A stretch of 64,000 bases of DNA from CAYVBJ01 sp964449075 (GTDB taxonomy: Bacteria; Bacteroidota; Rhodothermia; Balneolales; Balneolaceae), in assembly GCA_964449075.1 (NCBI GenBank), contig CAYVBJ010000004.1:62001-126000 (forward strand), written 5' to 3'. The position numbers and the translations under genes are program-made. Below the pieces are notes generated by a model. The model was not told the origin of the DNA and did not search any database. It saw nothing but the letters and a program-made list of their open reading frames with translations. The number at the start of each line of letters is the position of its first letter. Position 1 is the first letter of the stretch. Of the stretch, positions 25,205 to 34,509 are shown piece after piece.

Positions 25205-26815
25205 TCAATCCTGCTTGTACTTGAAAAGATTATCCGCTCCCACTTTTTCTTCTGCCTGGCTCAAGGCATACCCGCTGTCAAAAAGAACGATCGGGTTCTC
25301 CTCCATATCTTTTGTGACATATGTTGAGTAGCTGCTTTCCAGTTTTTGAATAATATCGGGGCGATCGTTCGGCAGCCAGCGCGCTGCATGGTAATTCATC
25401 GGCATTTTATTGAGCTCTACCCCGTATTCAATCAGCATACGGTTTTCTACCACATCAAACTGAAGAACACCCACGGTTCCAAGCAGTAATTCGTTTCCAA
25501 CGCCATGAGGCACCTCAAACACATGAACCACTCCTTCCTCCGACAACTGTTTTAAACCCTCGCGCAGCTGTTTTCTTTTAAACGGATCTTTTGTGGATAC
25601 TTTCATAAAATGTTCAGGTGTAAAAAGCGGTATCACATTGAATTCAACAGGATCTTTTTCATAGAGAGTACTTCCAATCCTGAAAAAACCCGGGCTAAAA
25701 AGCGATACAATATCTCCCGGGTACGCCTCTTCCATAATGTGACGCTCGTCGCCCATTAAAGTGTGCGGTGTACTCAATTTCACCTTTTTGCCGGTTGCTG
25801 CATGAGTTACCTCAACACCCCGCCTGAATTTACCGGACGTAACCCTTACAAAAGCGGCGCAATCCCTGTGGTCGGGATTCATATTTGCCTGAAGTTTGAA
25901 AATAAACCCTGAAAACGGCTCGTTCAGATCCCGTTCTTTGCCATTTCCATTCACATACGGCTGAGGCACCGGGGCAAGCTGTTTAAAGTAATTCAAAAAA
26001 ACATCCAGTCCGAAGTTATGAAGAGCAGATCCGAAAAAAACAGGTGTTACTTCTCCTTTTTTAAAAGCTTCCTCATCCATGTTTTCAAACATATCTTCGA
26101 TCAGCATCACCTCTTCACTGAGGGCATCTTTCTCCTGGTCTGACAAACTGCTCTCTTCAATTCCTTCATCAAACGGAAGTATCATGGCTTCAGCTTTCCT
26201 GGCACCTTGCTTACTTTTTTTGTAAAGATGCAGTTCCTTTCCGATCAGGTCATAGATGCCCTGAAATTTTTGTCCATACCCGACCGGCCAGTTTGCCGGT
26301 ACGGCCTCTATACCCAATTTATTTTCAATATTACTGAGTACCTCAAGCGGATCCATTCCCGGCCTGTCGCACTTATTCACAAATGTGATTACCGGAACCT
26401 GGCGAAGTTTACAGACTTCAAATAGTTTTTCAGTCTGTTCCTCTACCCCTTTTGCAACATCAATTACCATCAGTCCGCTGTCGGCAGCAACCAGCGTACG
26501 AAGTGTATCCTCGGAAAAATCCTTGTGTCCAGGTGTATCAAGCAGGTTATACTTGATGTCATCCTTTTCAAATCTTAAAACAGATGAGGTAACGGAAATC
26601 CCTCTTTCTTTCTCAATTGCCATCCAGTCGGATGCTGCATATCGTGCCGCTTTTCGCTGCCTGATAGATCCCGCCTCATGGATAGCACCGCCGTAAAGCA
26701 ACAGTTTCTCCGTCAATGTGGTTTTACCGGCATCCGGATGCGAAATAATTGCGAACGTCCGTCGTTTTTTCGATTCATTCAGAATTGTATCTGAACTTTT
26801 AGTGGTAGTTGACAT
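25205..26815 (-). CDS. prfC: Peptide chain release factor 3
   Basis: 536 residues. RF3 is a translational GTPase that removes RF1/RF2 from the ribosome after peptide release. G1 is SHPDAGKTTLTEKLL, the switch region has ERGISVTSSVLRF, G3 is DTPGHKDFSEDT, and G4 is NKCDRPGMDP. RF3-type marks follow: AVPANWPVGYGQKFQG and VFFGSALHNFGLDVFLNYF, with domains II and III (GSTLYEKDPVEFNVIPLFTP, VGVLQFDVVENRM). The length is standard. It is divergent from the SemiSWEET gene and convergent with the SYLF gene. ATG start at 26815. Confidence 0.97.
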   Translation of the reverse strand: MSTTTKSSDTILNESKKRRTFAIISHPDAGKTTLTEKLLLYGGAIHEAGSIRQRKAARYAASDWMAIEKERGISVTSSVLRFEKDDIKYNLLDTPGHKDFSEDTLRTLVAADSGLMVIDVAKGVEEQTEKLFEVCKLRQVPVITFVNKCDRPGMDPLEVLSNIENKLGIEAVPANWPVGYGQKFQGIYDLIGKELHLYKKSKQGARKAEAMILPFDEGIEESSLSDQEKDALSEEVMLIEDMFENMDEEAFKKGEVTPVFFGSALHNFGLDVFLNYFKQLAPVPQPYVNGNGKERDLNEPFSGFIFKLQANMNPDHRDCAAFVRVTSGKFRRGVEVTHAATGKKVKLSTPHTLMGDERHIMEEAYPGDIVSLFSPGFFRIGSTLYEKDPVEFNVIPLFTPEHFMKVSTKDPFKRKQLREGLKQLSEEGVVHVFEVPHGVGNELLLGTVGVLQFDVVENRMLIEYGVELNKMPMNYHAARWLPNDRPDIIQKLESSYSTYVTKDMEENPIVLFDSGYALSQAEEKVGADNLFKYKQD

Positions 26816-26875
26816 AGCTTATCTATAAATTTGCAAAGACCCAAAAGATACGAAGTATTGAAATTGTTATCACAT

Positions 26876-27148
26876 ATGAATCCAATAACATTATTAGGAC
26901 TCGCTGCCGCTACCTGCACAACCATTGCCTTTGTTCCTCAGGTTGTGAAAACCTGGAAAGCCAAAACGGCAAAGGATCTGTCGCTGGGCACCTTTTCCAT
27001 TTTTACAACCGGGGTTGTGCTTTGGCTGGTTTATGGATTTTTAATAATGGATATCCCCATCATTGCCGCCAATACAGTTACACTTGCACTTGTGGTAACC
27101 ATTCTTTTTTTTAAGCTTACATTTGATAAGGATACGCTTCAAAAGTAA
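26876..27148 (+). CDS. SemiSWEET-type sugar transporter (PQ-loop family)
   Basis: 90 residues from the ATG at 26876; an upstream in-frame TTG at 26831 would add 15 residues of low quality. Three membrane helices: LLGLAAATCTTIAFVPQVVK with the PQ motif, LSLGTFSIFTTGVVLWLVYG with the LS/GxxxW-type segment, and IIAANTVTLALVVTILFFKL. The single three-helix unit and size match SemiSWEETs, which form dimers and pass sugars such as sucrose across the membrane. No sugar enzymes are adjacent. A TAAATTTG at 26826-26833 could be its -7 promoter element. Confidence 0.9.
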   Translation: MNPITLLGLAAATCTTIAFVPQVVKTWKAKTAKDLSLGTFSIFTTGVVLWLVYGFLIMDIPIIAANTVTLALVVTILFFKLTFDKDTLQK

Positions 27149-27159
27149 TCCTTTCCTTT

Positions 27160-27190
27160 TTTGTTCATCGGGTTTCATCTCGTATATTTG
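27160..27190 (+). promoter_or_regulatory. Bacteroidota-type sigma-A promoter of the glycosyltransferase gene
   Basis: TTTG at 27160-27163 and TATATTTG at 27183-27190 match the -33 and -7 elements exactly, with the ideal 19-base spacer. Transcription should start near 27197, 12 bases before the ATG at 27209. Confidence 0.7.
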
Positions 27191-27208
27191 AGGTAAATAA
27201 AAATACAG

Positions 27209-29485
27209 ATGTCCGGCAAGCCAAACCTTTCGGTTCTTCTTACAACTCATGCGGAATTTGATCATCTCGAATTTCTGCTTCAAACACTGCTCCGGTTTCA
27301 GAAACCGGATTTTGAAATCATTCTTGTTAATGATGATGCAGATTCCGAAGTAGCAGATGCTCTTCGCACAATCATCACCCTTTCGGAAGATGAACGCGTT
27401 TTCTTTTTTGAGCACCTGTCAAAGCATGGCCGCGGGCAGTCGTTAAACGAAGCACTTCTTCAGGCAAATGCCCCACATATCTGGGCTCCGCTCAGGGCCG
27501 ACCGCCTCAACGAACAGCTGCTTGCTGATACCATCCGCCGGTTTAAAAATGATCCGGCTGCGTTCTGGATTTTGGATGCCAATCTCCCCAATGCCATTCC
27601 CGGCTGGATTAATGCCGCCGGAGACGGGGAACTGCCCGATGACAGCTGCTTCATCTGGAACCGCAATGTGCTTCTCGACGGAGATTTTTTCTTTAACCCG
27701 TTTTTAAATACACTTGCCTGCTCAGAACTTGCCCTCAGGCTGGTTAAGCAAAACGCCTGGCAGCGAACCGACCCATTTTTTGTGCTGGCAGAAGATCAGT
27801 TTAGCACACCGGGCAGTGACGATATCCTGGATTTTTATTTCTCCATTTACAGAGTATGTTCCGAAGAGGCGGATCGCAAACTGGTTTTGAGCGCGATTGA
27901 TGATCTGAAACACAAACCTACAGTGTCACAGCTGGCAGATGACCTTATTTTACAGGCCAGAAAACTGCTGGCACAGGGTGATGCGGTTCGGGCACTTGAT
28001 GCCGTAAACAGGCTTCTGAAAAAAACACCTGAACACAAAGAGGCAAACCGGCTGAAGATTACCCTGCTCGAAAAACTGAGACGGCATGTGGAGGCCGCTG
28101 AACTGAAACACTCCATGCAGAGCAAACCTCAGCATACACCTGAACAAAAAACAATTCCCAGAAAAGAGAAAGAGTATGTTGAAGATGAAGAAGAAATTCC
28201 CGAAGAGACAACTGCTGAAATTGAACTGTCTGTCATTATCCCAACAACCGGGGACAGCCGGGCACTGCTGCAGCAGACTCTCACTTCGCTTGAAAAAGCA
28301 GTAAAAAATATACACACAGAGCTGATTGTCATTGACAATGCCAGCATTGATGATACATTTGAGTTCCTCGGGCAGCTCGAAGAGCAGGATTTTCTGCACT
28401 GCAAAGTGATTACCAACCAGTCGAATAAAGGTTTTGCTGCTTCTGTAAACCAGGGGCTCGATAAAGCTGCGGGCAAGCTCGCAATGGTTATGCACAATGA
28501 CGTGCTTCTCAGTGAATCATGCGTGGAGAAAATGATAGATGCCTATGCATCTGAGGGCTGCGACATTATTGGTCCGTCAGTAATCAATCCGGATGAAGAA
28601 GTCGATACCCGGACAAAAGAGATCACAAAAGCCGATAAACTGGACAGCTGCTGCTTCTTGCTATCCGGTGATACAACTCTTCGGTTCGACACCCGCTATG
28701 AACTCTGTTTCTACGAAACGGATGATTTTTTCAAAAAAGCCGCAGAAGCAGATGTAACTGCCTGCAAGATGAATTCAGCCGTTGTGGAACACCTGCAGAA
28801 CCAGACGATCTCAGCCATGGGATTAAAAATTGAACCGGACCTGAAATGGAAAAATGCAGACCGTTTTTTGGATAAGTGGGATACAAAGTCCGACTATCCA
28901 CAGCCGTTACAGTGCTCTCCGCCCGAATGCTTTGAGATGATCGGGCTGCCGCCTGATCCCTGGAATCCTGATGAAGAGTGGCTGTCGGTTGTTGATAAAT
29001 ACCTCACGAGCGAGGTGCGAACCATTATTCAAAAAACCGACTGGAAACCTTCCGAACTCTTTACAATCGTAACGACGCTTCTGTTCGCCGACCAGCGTGA
29101 TCTGCTGCGAATTCTTGAAGATCGCCTTGATGAACTTGACATACCGGAAGTGATCCTGATGCTTTTTATCAATTTTTACTACAGACGAAATATTTTTTCG
29201 AGATGTAAGCACTATCTCGCCAAAACGGGCAGATACAGAAACCCCGTATTTGATATGTACCGGCTTCGGATGGCGGTCGCTAACAAAGAGGTGGAACGTG
29301 CTGCAAAACTCCTTGAAAAACTGATGAATATCTATTCCTGCAATCCGGAACTATATAAGCTGGCAGGCGATATCCACATGGCAGACGGAAATGACGGTGA
29401 AGCAAAATCATTTTATGCCCTTGCCAACCAGCTCGACCCCTACCGTTTCCCCGCCGAAGAAGAGGCTTTTGAGCTTCGGTTGTAA
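27209..29485 (+). CDS. Tandem family 2 glycosyltransferase with TPR-like regions
   Basis: 758 residues in four parts. An N-terminal GT-A-like domain (about 1-230) starts LSVLLTTHAEFDHLEFLL and has EIILVNDDADS, but its expected DxD region reads PLRADRLNEQ and may be inactive. A linker (about 235-330) has a TPR-like helix pair (KLLAQGDAVRALDAVNRLLKK) and a charged stretch. A second GT2 domain (about 335-520) starts LSVIIPTTGDSRALLQQTL, with ELIVIDNASIDDT, NKGFAASVNQGLDKA and MVMHNDVLLSE, the usual metal-binding position. The C-terminal ~170 residues have TPR-like helices (YKLAGDIHMADGNDGEAKSF). It probably adds sugars to a glycan or protein in the cytoplasm. A strong promoter precedes it. ATG start at 27209. 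Confidence 0.85.
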   Translation: MSGKPNLSVLLTTHAEFDHLEFLLQTLLRFQKPDFEIILVNDDADSEVADALRTIITLSEDERVFFFEHLSKHGRGQSLNEALLQANAPHIWAPLRADRLNEQLLADTIRRFKNDPAAFWILDANLPNAIPGWINAAGDGELPDDSCFIWNRNVLLDGDFFFNPFLNTLACSELALRLVKQNAWQRTDPFFVLAEDQFSTPGSDDILDFYFSIYRVCSEEADRKLVLSAIDDLKHKPTVSQLADDLILQARKLLAQGDAVRALDAVNRLLKKTPEHKEANRLKITLLEKLRRHVEAAELKHSMQSKPQHTPEQKTIPRKEKEYVEDEEEIPEETTAEIELSVIIPTTGDSRALLQQTLTSLEKAVKNIHTELIVIDNASIDDTFEFLGQLEEQDFLHCKVITNQSNKGFAASVNQGLDKAAGKLAMVMHNDVLLSESCVEKMIDAYASEGCDIIGPSVINPDEEVDTRTKEITKADKLDSCCFLLSGDTTLRFDTRYELCFYETDDFFKKAAEADVTACKMNSAVVEHLQNQTISAMGLKIEPDLKWKNADRFLDKWDTKSDYPQPLQCSPPECFEMIGLPPDPWNPDEEWLSVVDKYLTSEVRTIIQKTDWKPSELFTIVTTLLFADQRDLLRILEDRLDELDIPEVILMLFINFYYRRNIFSRCKHYLAKTGRYRNPVFDMYRLRMAVANKEVERAAKLLEKLMNIYSCNPELYKLAGDIHMADGNDGEAKSFYALANQLDPYRFPAEEEAFELRL

Positions 29486-29777
29486 AACCGGAAAAATTTT
29501 ATACACTCTCCCCGGGGAAATAATCACTTACTTACTATTCCGTATACGTTAGAATGCTACCCAATTATGTCAGCGTAATTAAAAACTTGTACTTTCTATA
29601 TTGATAATTAATATATATATATATATATGTTATTAATAGGGTTAAATACTGTTTTTAAATAGTTGTCAAGGCCCTTAGTTCGCTGAAGTGTCACAGAATA
29701 AGTACTTGATCACTCCGGTTCACGATATTTCGGTCCGGCATCATTTTCTTAAACTAACATCAAAATTATTCAGATCT
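29486..29777. other. Intergenic region with an AT repeat
   Basis: About 290 bases. The only notable feature is (AT)9 at 29611-29628. The frame of the downstream gene is open back to 29688, but those residues lack a signal and are not supported. Confidence 0.5.
29611..29628. repeat. (AT)9 dinucleotide tract
   Basis: Nine perfect AT units in an AT-rich intergenic region, about 150 bases upstream of the propeller gene start. It could alter promoter spacing but no promoter was identified around it. Confidence 0.9.
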
Positions 29778-30800
29778 ATGCGAATCACAGTTTTCATAAT
29801 AATCTGTTGCTTCATATCCTATCCGGCATATTCACAAACAATAACTGTTGAAAAAAATAATACATTTTCAATAAGTGAGGAGTATCCAGTCGGGTCAGGA
29901 ACTACTGCAAAGTATGATGGCAACGGGAATGTATTTATACATAATCTTACACAGTCACTATTCCGTGTTTTCAATGAAAAAGGTGATTTACTATATAGTT
30001 TTGGTAAAAAGGGAAAGGGGCCGGGTGACCTCGGGCGTGTCAGAAGATTTAGATTATCTGATGACGATAATTTACTTGTGGCGCTGGATGCAGAAAACAA
30101 TAGGATTTCAACCTTCCATGCTGAAGATGGTACATTTTTGAATACAAATTTATTGAATATAAATGTAAGTGGACTGCACAGGTTTGATATGCGGGAAAAT
30201 TATTTGCTCTTAACAGGCAATCACCCTGATAACAATAAAATATTACACTACTTTGATGCAGAAACGAAAGAGTACAAATTTTCCGTTGGTGAATTTATTG
30301 ACTGGGAAGAAACATCCATTCGTTTTGTCAGCCCGCAAATTGAAAATCAATTAAATAAGGGTGATTTTCTGCCAACAGAAAATGGCTATTTACTTGCCTT
30401 AAGTTCCCCGTATATAATCAGATCTTACTCGAATACACATACGCTGCAATGGGAAATTAAAGATCCGGTTATTCCAAAACCATGGATTGATCATATTGAA
30501 ATCACCCCCGTAAGCTATAGAGTTAAATATTACCCAAGCCTCGCTGAAATGTTTGAAATGGGTGATGAATCTTTCCTGGTGCATTGGGTTGACACGGAAC
30601 CTTTTGATGAAAGAGATCAATGGAGCTACTATATAGATCTTCGACAATTAGAGGATGGAAGTTTAATTACCCGTAAAGAGCTTCCATTCAGGGGGATTAT
30701 ACATGATATGAAGCAATTGGATGACATGAGGTTTCGAACACTTGTGTTAAATGATAATGAGTTTATATTCGAGGAATATATTATTACTATTGCAAAGTAA
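29778..30800 (+). CDS. Exported 6-bladed beta-propeller-like protein
   Basis: 340 residues from the ATG at 29778, which gives a clean signal peptide (MRITVFIIICCFISYPAYSQ); the frame stays open to 29688. The mature part has propeller-style repeats: TAKYDGNGNVFIHN, FRVFNEKGDLLYSFGKKGKG PGDL-like turns, and ISTFHAEDGTFLNT. The FGKKGKGPGDL motif is typical of 6-bladed propeller proteins that are common in Bacteroidota and often labelled as 6-bladed beta-propeller. The binding partner is unknown. It stands alone between the glycosyltransferase and the TonB receptor. Confidence 0.8.
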   Translation: MRITVFIIICCFISYPAYSQTITVEKNNTFSISEEYPVGSGTTAKYDGNGNVFIHNLTQSLFRVFNEKGDLLYSFGKKGKGPGDLGRVRRFRLSDDDNLLVALDAENNRISTFHAEDGTFLNTNLLNINVSGLHRFDMRENYLLLTGNHPDNNKILHYFDAETKEYKFSVGEFIDWEETSIRFVSPQIENQLNKGDFLPTENGYLLALSSPYIIRSYSNTHTLQWEIKDPVIPKPWIDHIEITPVSYRVKYYPSLAEMFEMGDESFLVHWVDTEPFDERDQWSYYIDLRQLEDGSLITRKELPFRGIIHDMKQLDDMRFRTLVLNDNEFIFEEYIITIAK

Positions 30801-31226
30801 AGTAGAAGAATCACTTCCAAAAGTTGAATTGACGATAATCTGCACATAATATTTCTTGTTTATCCTGCTATTTATATACCAAGAATCAATTAACCATAAC
30901 TGAAAAGATAGACTTAGAGCTCCTCAAAAAAGTAGACTCACTATTGCCAGTTACTATCATTATTTCGCACTAGCAATTTTAAAAAAAGTATGACCTTTTC
31001 ATTCAATTTTCACACTTCTGCCAGAAAATTTCAGCTCTTTTTCTCTTAGTAATTGATTGTAAAAAACTTAGAAAATTAATCGGACTTTACCTCTATTCGG
31101 ATGATCCGAATAACAAAATCATTTCTTAAAGTTTAGATAACATGAAGCTCTTTACCTTTTAAATGAGGTAAATGTAAACCTCATCACTTCGACACGAATT
31201 TAAATTTTAAGAAACTATCCAGAATC
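30801..31226. other. Long upstream region of the TonB-dependent receptor
   Basis: 426 AT-rich bases without a gene. It holds the 19-base palindrome at 31094-31112 and, closer to the start, short overlapping inverted repeats (31151-31184) that could form two mutually exclusive hairpins. No terminator for the upstream gene was seen. Confidence 0.6.
31094..31112. promoter_or_regulatory. Perfect 19-base inverted repeat, operator candidate
   Basis: TATTCGGATGATCCGAATA: two perfect 9-base arms around a central G, 114 bases before the ATG of the TonB-dependent receptor. The form fits a dimeric repressor or metal regulator. It does not match a consensus I know well. Function is inferred from symmetry and position. 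Confidence 0.5.
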
Positions 31227-34200
31227 ATGATGCGAACATTACTACTTTTAATCTTCATTGGCCTAATGCCTCTTTGGGCTATGGGGCAGGCCGGAACCAC
31301 AGCTTCAATCAGCGGAACCATAACCGGCCCCGATGGTGAGACTTTACCCGGTGCAAACGTGGTTGCAACTCATGAGCCAAGCGGAACTGTTTACGGAGCC
31401 AACTCCCGCGCAGATGGCCGTTTTACCATAAAAAACATGAGAGTTGGAGGCCCCTATACTGTCCGCGTCACCTTTGTTGGTTATCGAACAGAGGTGATTG
31501 AAGGTGTATCACTTGAACTCGGCCAGGATTTAACTCTTGACGCAGAGCTTTCGGAAGGCTCGGTTGAACTTGAAGAGATCAGGGTGGTAGCAGAAAAAAA
31601 TGCCATTCTGAATTCCAAGCGAACTGGGGCAAGCACCAATATTTCTACGCAAAGAATTGAAACAAACCCCACTATTTCAAGATCACTGTCTGATTTCGCA
31701 AGATTAACGCCACAGTCAACCGGCGGAAATAGTCTTGCGGGCAGAAATAATCGCTACAATAACATCCTGATTGATGGAGCAACTCTGAATGATGCTTTCG
31801 GACTTCCGGGCAATGGAACACCGGGCGGGCAGGCCGGTACCGAACCCATTAGTCTTGATGCTATCGTAGAATTTAATGTTGATATTGCGCCTTATGATGT
31901 CACAAATTCCGGTTTTACCGGTGGTCAAATCAATGCAATTACCCGGAGCGGAACCAATCAGTTCGAAGGTTCTGTCTATTTTGAAGGCCGGAATGAGAAC
32001 TTTGTCGGAGATCTGAAAACGAGAGACGGTTCTGAAGTACCCTTTCCTGAATTCAGCAACTCATTCTGGGGATTAAGGGTCGGAGGACCTCTCGTAAAAG
32101 ACAAACTGTTTTTCTTCGCGAATTTTGAATTACGCCGCCGGGATCAGCCTCAAAACATTGGAATAGTGGGAAGCGGTACTTCACAAATTTTTCCGGCAAA
32201 TCAAGCCCAGATAAACGAAATTATTGATATTGCGCAGAACCAGTACGGTTTCGATCCAGGCGGTTTTGGTCTGGCAACCGATGAACAGGATAATGAAAAG
32301 GCGCTGATAAAACTGGACTGGAACATCAATCCAAAACACAATCTATCTGCACGCTGGAACTTTGTGAACGCTGATGATGACCAGGGAATCAGCAGAAGCC
32401 GCACATCGTTCGACCTTTCAAACCGACGATTTGTATTTGAAAGCAAACAAAATTCATTTGTTACATCGCTGAAAAGCACTTTAAGTGATAATATGTTCAA
32501 TGAAGCCAGGGTAGTTTATACCCGTGTGCGCGACCAACGAAATGTTCAGGCTACTCCCTTTCCTGAAGTAGAAATCTTTCAGGATTTTGATGGAGATGGA
32601 AGAACAGAAACTGTTTCTATGGGTGTTGATCGTTTTTCACAGGCAAATGCTCTTGACCAGGATCTGGTTGAAATCACAAATACACTTACTTATTTACGCG
32701 GTGATCACGAGTTCACTTTTGGTACCAGTAACCAGATCTATTCATTCAGCAATCTCTTTATACAGGATTTCTGGGGAGCTTATGAGTTCGACTCCGTTGA
32801 GGATTTCCGGAATGGTGATCCCTCCCGGTTTCTGTCCAGTTTCTCGCTTCTTGAAGACAATCCCCGGCCGGTTGCTGACTGGACCGGTTTCCAGCTTGGT
32901 TTTTATGCACAAGACAAATGGAGTATCAGGGATAATATAGATCTGACGTTCGGCTTGCGCATCGATGCTCCGTTTGTTACCGATGATCCGCTCTTTAACC
33001 CGGCTGCTGAAGAAGCGTTTGGTCGCAGTACAAGTAATGTGCCAAGCGGCAACATTCTATGGTCACCAAGATTCGGCTTTAACTGGGATGTGTACGGAGA
33101 CCGAACAACACAGATCCGCGGCGGAACCGGCATCTTTTCCGGAAGACCTCCCTTTGTCTGGGTTTCCAATGCATTCAGTAATACCGGAATGGATATTGGC
33201 AGAATTGACGTGAGTGGTGATTCAGCACCGGATTTTCAACCTGATCCCTTTAACCAGCCCGGGCCCGGAACCGGTCTTCCTGTAGAAGAAACATCCGAAA
33301 TAAACCTCATCGATGATGATTTCAAATTCCCGCAAACATGGAGAACCAACCTTGCAGTCGATCAGGAACTTCCGTTCGGGCTGATCGGTACTTTCGAAGC
33401 TTTGTATTCTAATACAGTAAACGATGTTGTTTTTGAAAACTTGAATATTAACCAGGTAGGAACAGCATTTGACGGTCGCCCCGTGTACGGAACCGTTTCC
33501 GGCGGAAGGGGAAATCCGGACAGGGTTGACGAGGCCTTTACTAACGCGATTTTGCTTAAAAACACAAAAGAAGGCCGTGAAATCAGTTTAACGGGACAGG
33601 TACAAAAAACATTTAGCTCAGGACTGAGCGGCAGTGTCTCTTATACCTGGAATGACGCAAAAAATGTGAACAATGCAACTTCCAGCCGGGCAATTTCAAA
33701 CTGGCAGTTTAATGAAAACCTCGATGTAAACAATCCTCGACGAGGAACTGCCGACTTTGAGGTGAGGAATCGGGTACTGGCAAATATTTCGTATCAATTT
33801 GCGATCGCCGAGAGATTTCCCACAACAATTTCCTTTGTTTATGAAGGAAGATCAGGTTCTCCATTCAGCTGGATCTATTTTGGTGATGCAAACGCGGATG
33901 GACAGCGGGCAAACGACCTGATCTATATTCCTGAAACAGAAAATGATATTGTGCTGACCTCAAACAACTGGCAAGCACTGGATAGTTTTATTGAAAGTGA
34001 AGAAAGCCTTCGGGACAACAGGGGTTCTGTTGCAGAACGAAATTCTGCCCGTGAGCCATGGCGAAATATTCTCGATCTTAAAATTACACAGGGAATAAAA
34101 ACGATAGGCAATCAGAAACTTGAACTGACTGCTAATATCTTTAATGTTCTCAATATGATCGACAAAGATCTTGGCCAGATAAATTTCACACAATTTAATA

Positions 34201-34397
34201 ACGACACGATTCTTAACTTCAGTCAGTATGTAGACCAAGAGTTTATCCTGAATAACCCGGATCTGAACCTGGGCCAGGAAGATCTCGGTAAACCGGTTGT
34301 CTCATTCGGAGAAGTTGAAAACAGAGATGACCTCTTTAACATCAGTGACCTCGCCTCAAGATGGCAGTTACAGGTGGGGCTCCGATATTCGTTCTAA
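31227..34397 (+). CDS. TonB-dependent outer-membrane receptor (Oar-like)
   Basis: 1056 residues. Signal peptide (LLLLIFIGLMPLWAMGQ), then a carboxypeptidase-regulatory-like domain at about 25-115 (ISGTITGPDGETLPGANVVA, ADGRFTIKNMRVGGPYTVRV, VTFVGYRTEVIEGVSL). A plug domain follows (RYNNILIDGATLNDAFGLP, ITRSGTNQFEGSVYFEGRNE), then a large barrel with alternating strands. It ends LQVGLRYSF, with the terminal Phe of outer-membrane barrels. This arrangement is the Oar-type group; substrates may be large molecules or peptides. The gene has its own long upstream region with a palindrome, and a terminator follows, so it is a separate unit from the downstream phosphodiesterase. ATG start at 31227. 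Confidence 0.95.
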   Translation: MMRTLLLLIFIGLMPLWAMGQAGTTASISGTITGPDGETLPGANVVATHEPSGTVYGANSRADGRFTIKNMRVGGPYTVRVTFVGYRTEVIEGVSLELGQDLTLDAELSEGSVELEEIRVVAEKNAILNSKRTGASTNISTQRIETNPTISRSLSDFARLTPQSTGGNSLAGRNNRYNNILIDGATLNDAFGLPGNGTPGGQAGTEPISLDAIVEFNVDIAPYDVTNSGFTGGQINAITRSGTNQFEGSVYFEGRNENFVGDLKTRDGSEVPFPEFSNSFWGLRVGGPLVKDKLFFFANFELRRRDQPQNIGIVGSGTSQIFPANQAQINEIIDIAQNQYGFDPGGFGLATDEQDNEKALIKLDWNINPKHNLSARWNFVNADDDQGISRSRTSFDLSNRRFVFESKQNSFVTSLKSTLSDNMFNEARVVYTRVRDQRNVQATPFPEVEIFQDFDGDGRTETVSMGVDRFSQANALDQDLVEITNTLTYLRGDHEFTFGTSNQIYSFSNLFIQDFWGAYEFDSVEDFRNGDPSRFLSSFSLLEDNPRPVADWTGFQLGFYAQDKWSIRDNIDLTFGLRIDAPFVTDDPLFNPAAEEAFGRSTSNVPSGNILWSPRFGFNWDVYGDRTTQIRGGTGIFSGRPPFVWVSNAFSNTGMDIGRIDVSGDSAPDFQPDPFNQPGPGTGLPVEETSEINLIDDDFKFPQTWRTNLAVDQELPFGLIGTFEALYSNTVNDVVFENLNINQVGTAFDGRPVYGTVSGGRGNPDRVDEAFTNAILLKNTKEGREISLTGQVQKTFSSGLSGSVSYTWNDAKNVNNATSSRAISNWQFNENLDVNNPRRGTADFEVRNRVLANISYQFAIAERFPTTISFVYEGRSGSPFSWIYFGDANADGQRANDLIYIPETENDIVLTSNNWQALDSFIESEESLRDNRGSVAERNSAREPWRNILDLKITQGIKTIGNQKLELTANIFNVLNMIDKDLGQINFTQFNNDTILNFSQYVDQEFILNNPDLNLGQEDLGKPVVSFGEVENRDDLFNISDLASRWQLQVGLRYSF

Positions 34398-34420
34398 ATC
34401 GGAAATTCTGATTATCTTAC

Positions 34421-34453
34421 AAAGGGCAGCTGAAACGTCAGCTGCCTTTTTTT
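34421..34453 (+). terminator. Rho-independent terminator of the TonB-dependent receptor
   Basis: Arms GGCAGCTGA (34425-34433) and TCAGCTGCC (34438-34446), 9 perfect bp, 4-nt loop, then seven Ts. Confidence 0.92.
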
Positions 34454-34509
34454 GATTAAGAAATATTCCATATTCTACCCTGATAAAAAATTTAAAAACG
34501 ATTGGTTCC

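Noticed and set aside
29611..29628. (AT)9 tract as a phase-variation switch
   Set aside because: It lies in AT-rich intergenic DNA with no promoter around it and about 150 bases from the nearest start; there is no second copy for comparison.
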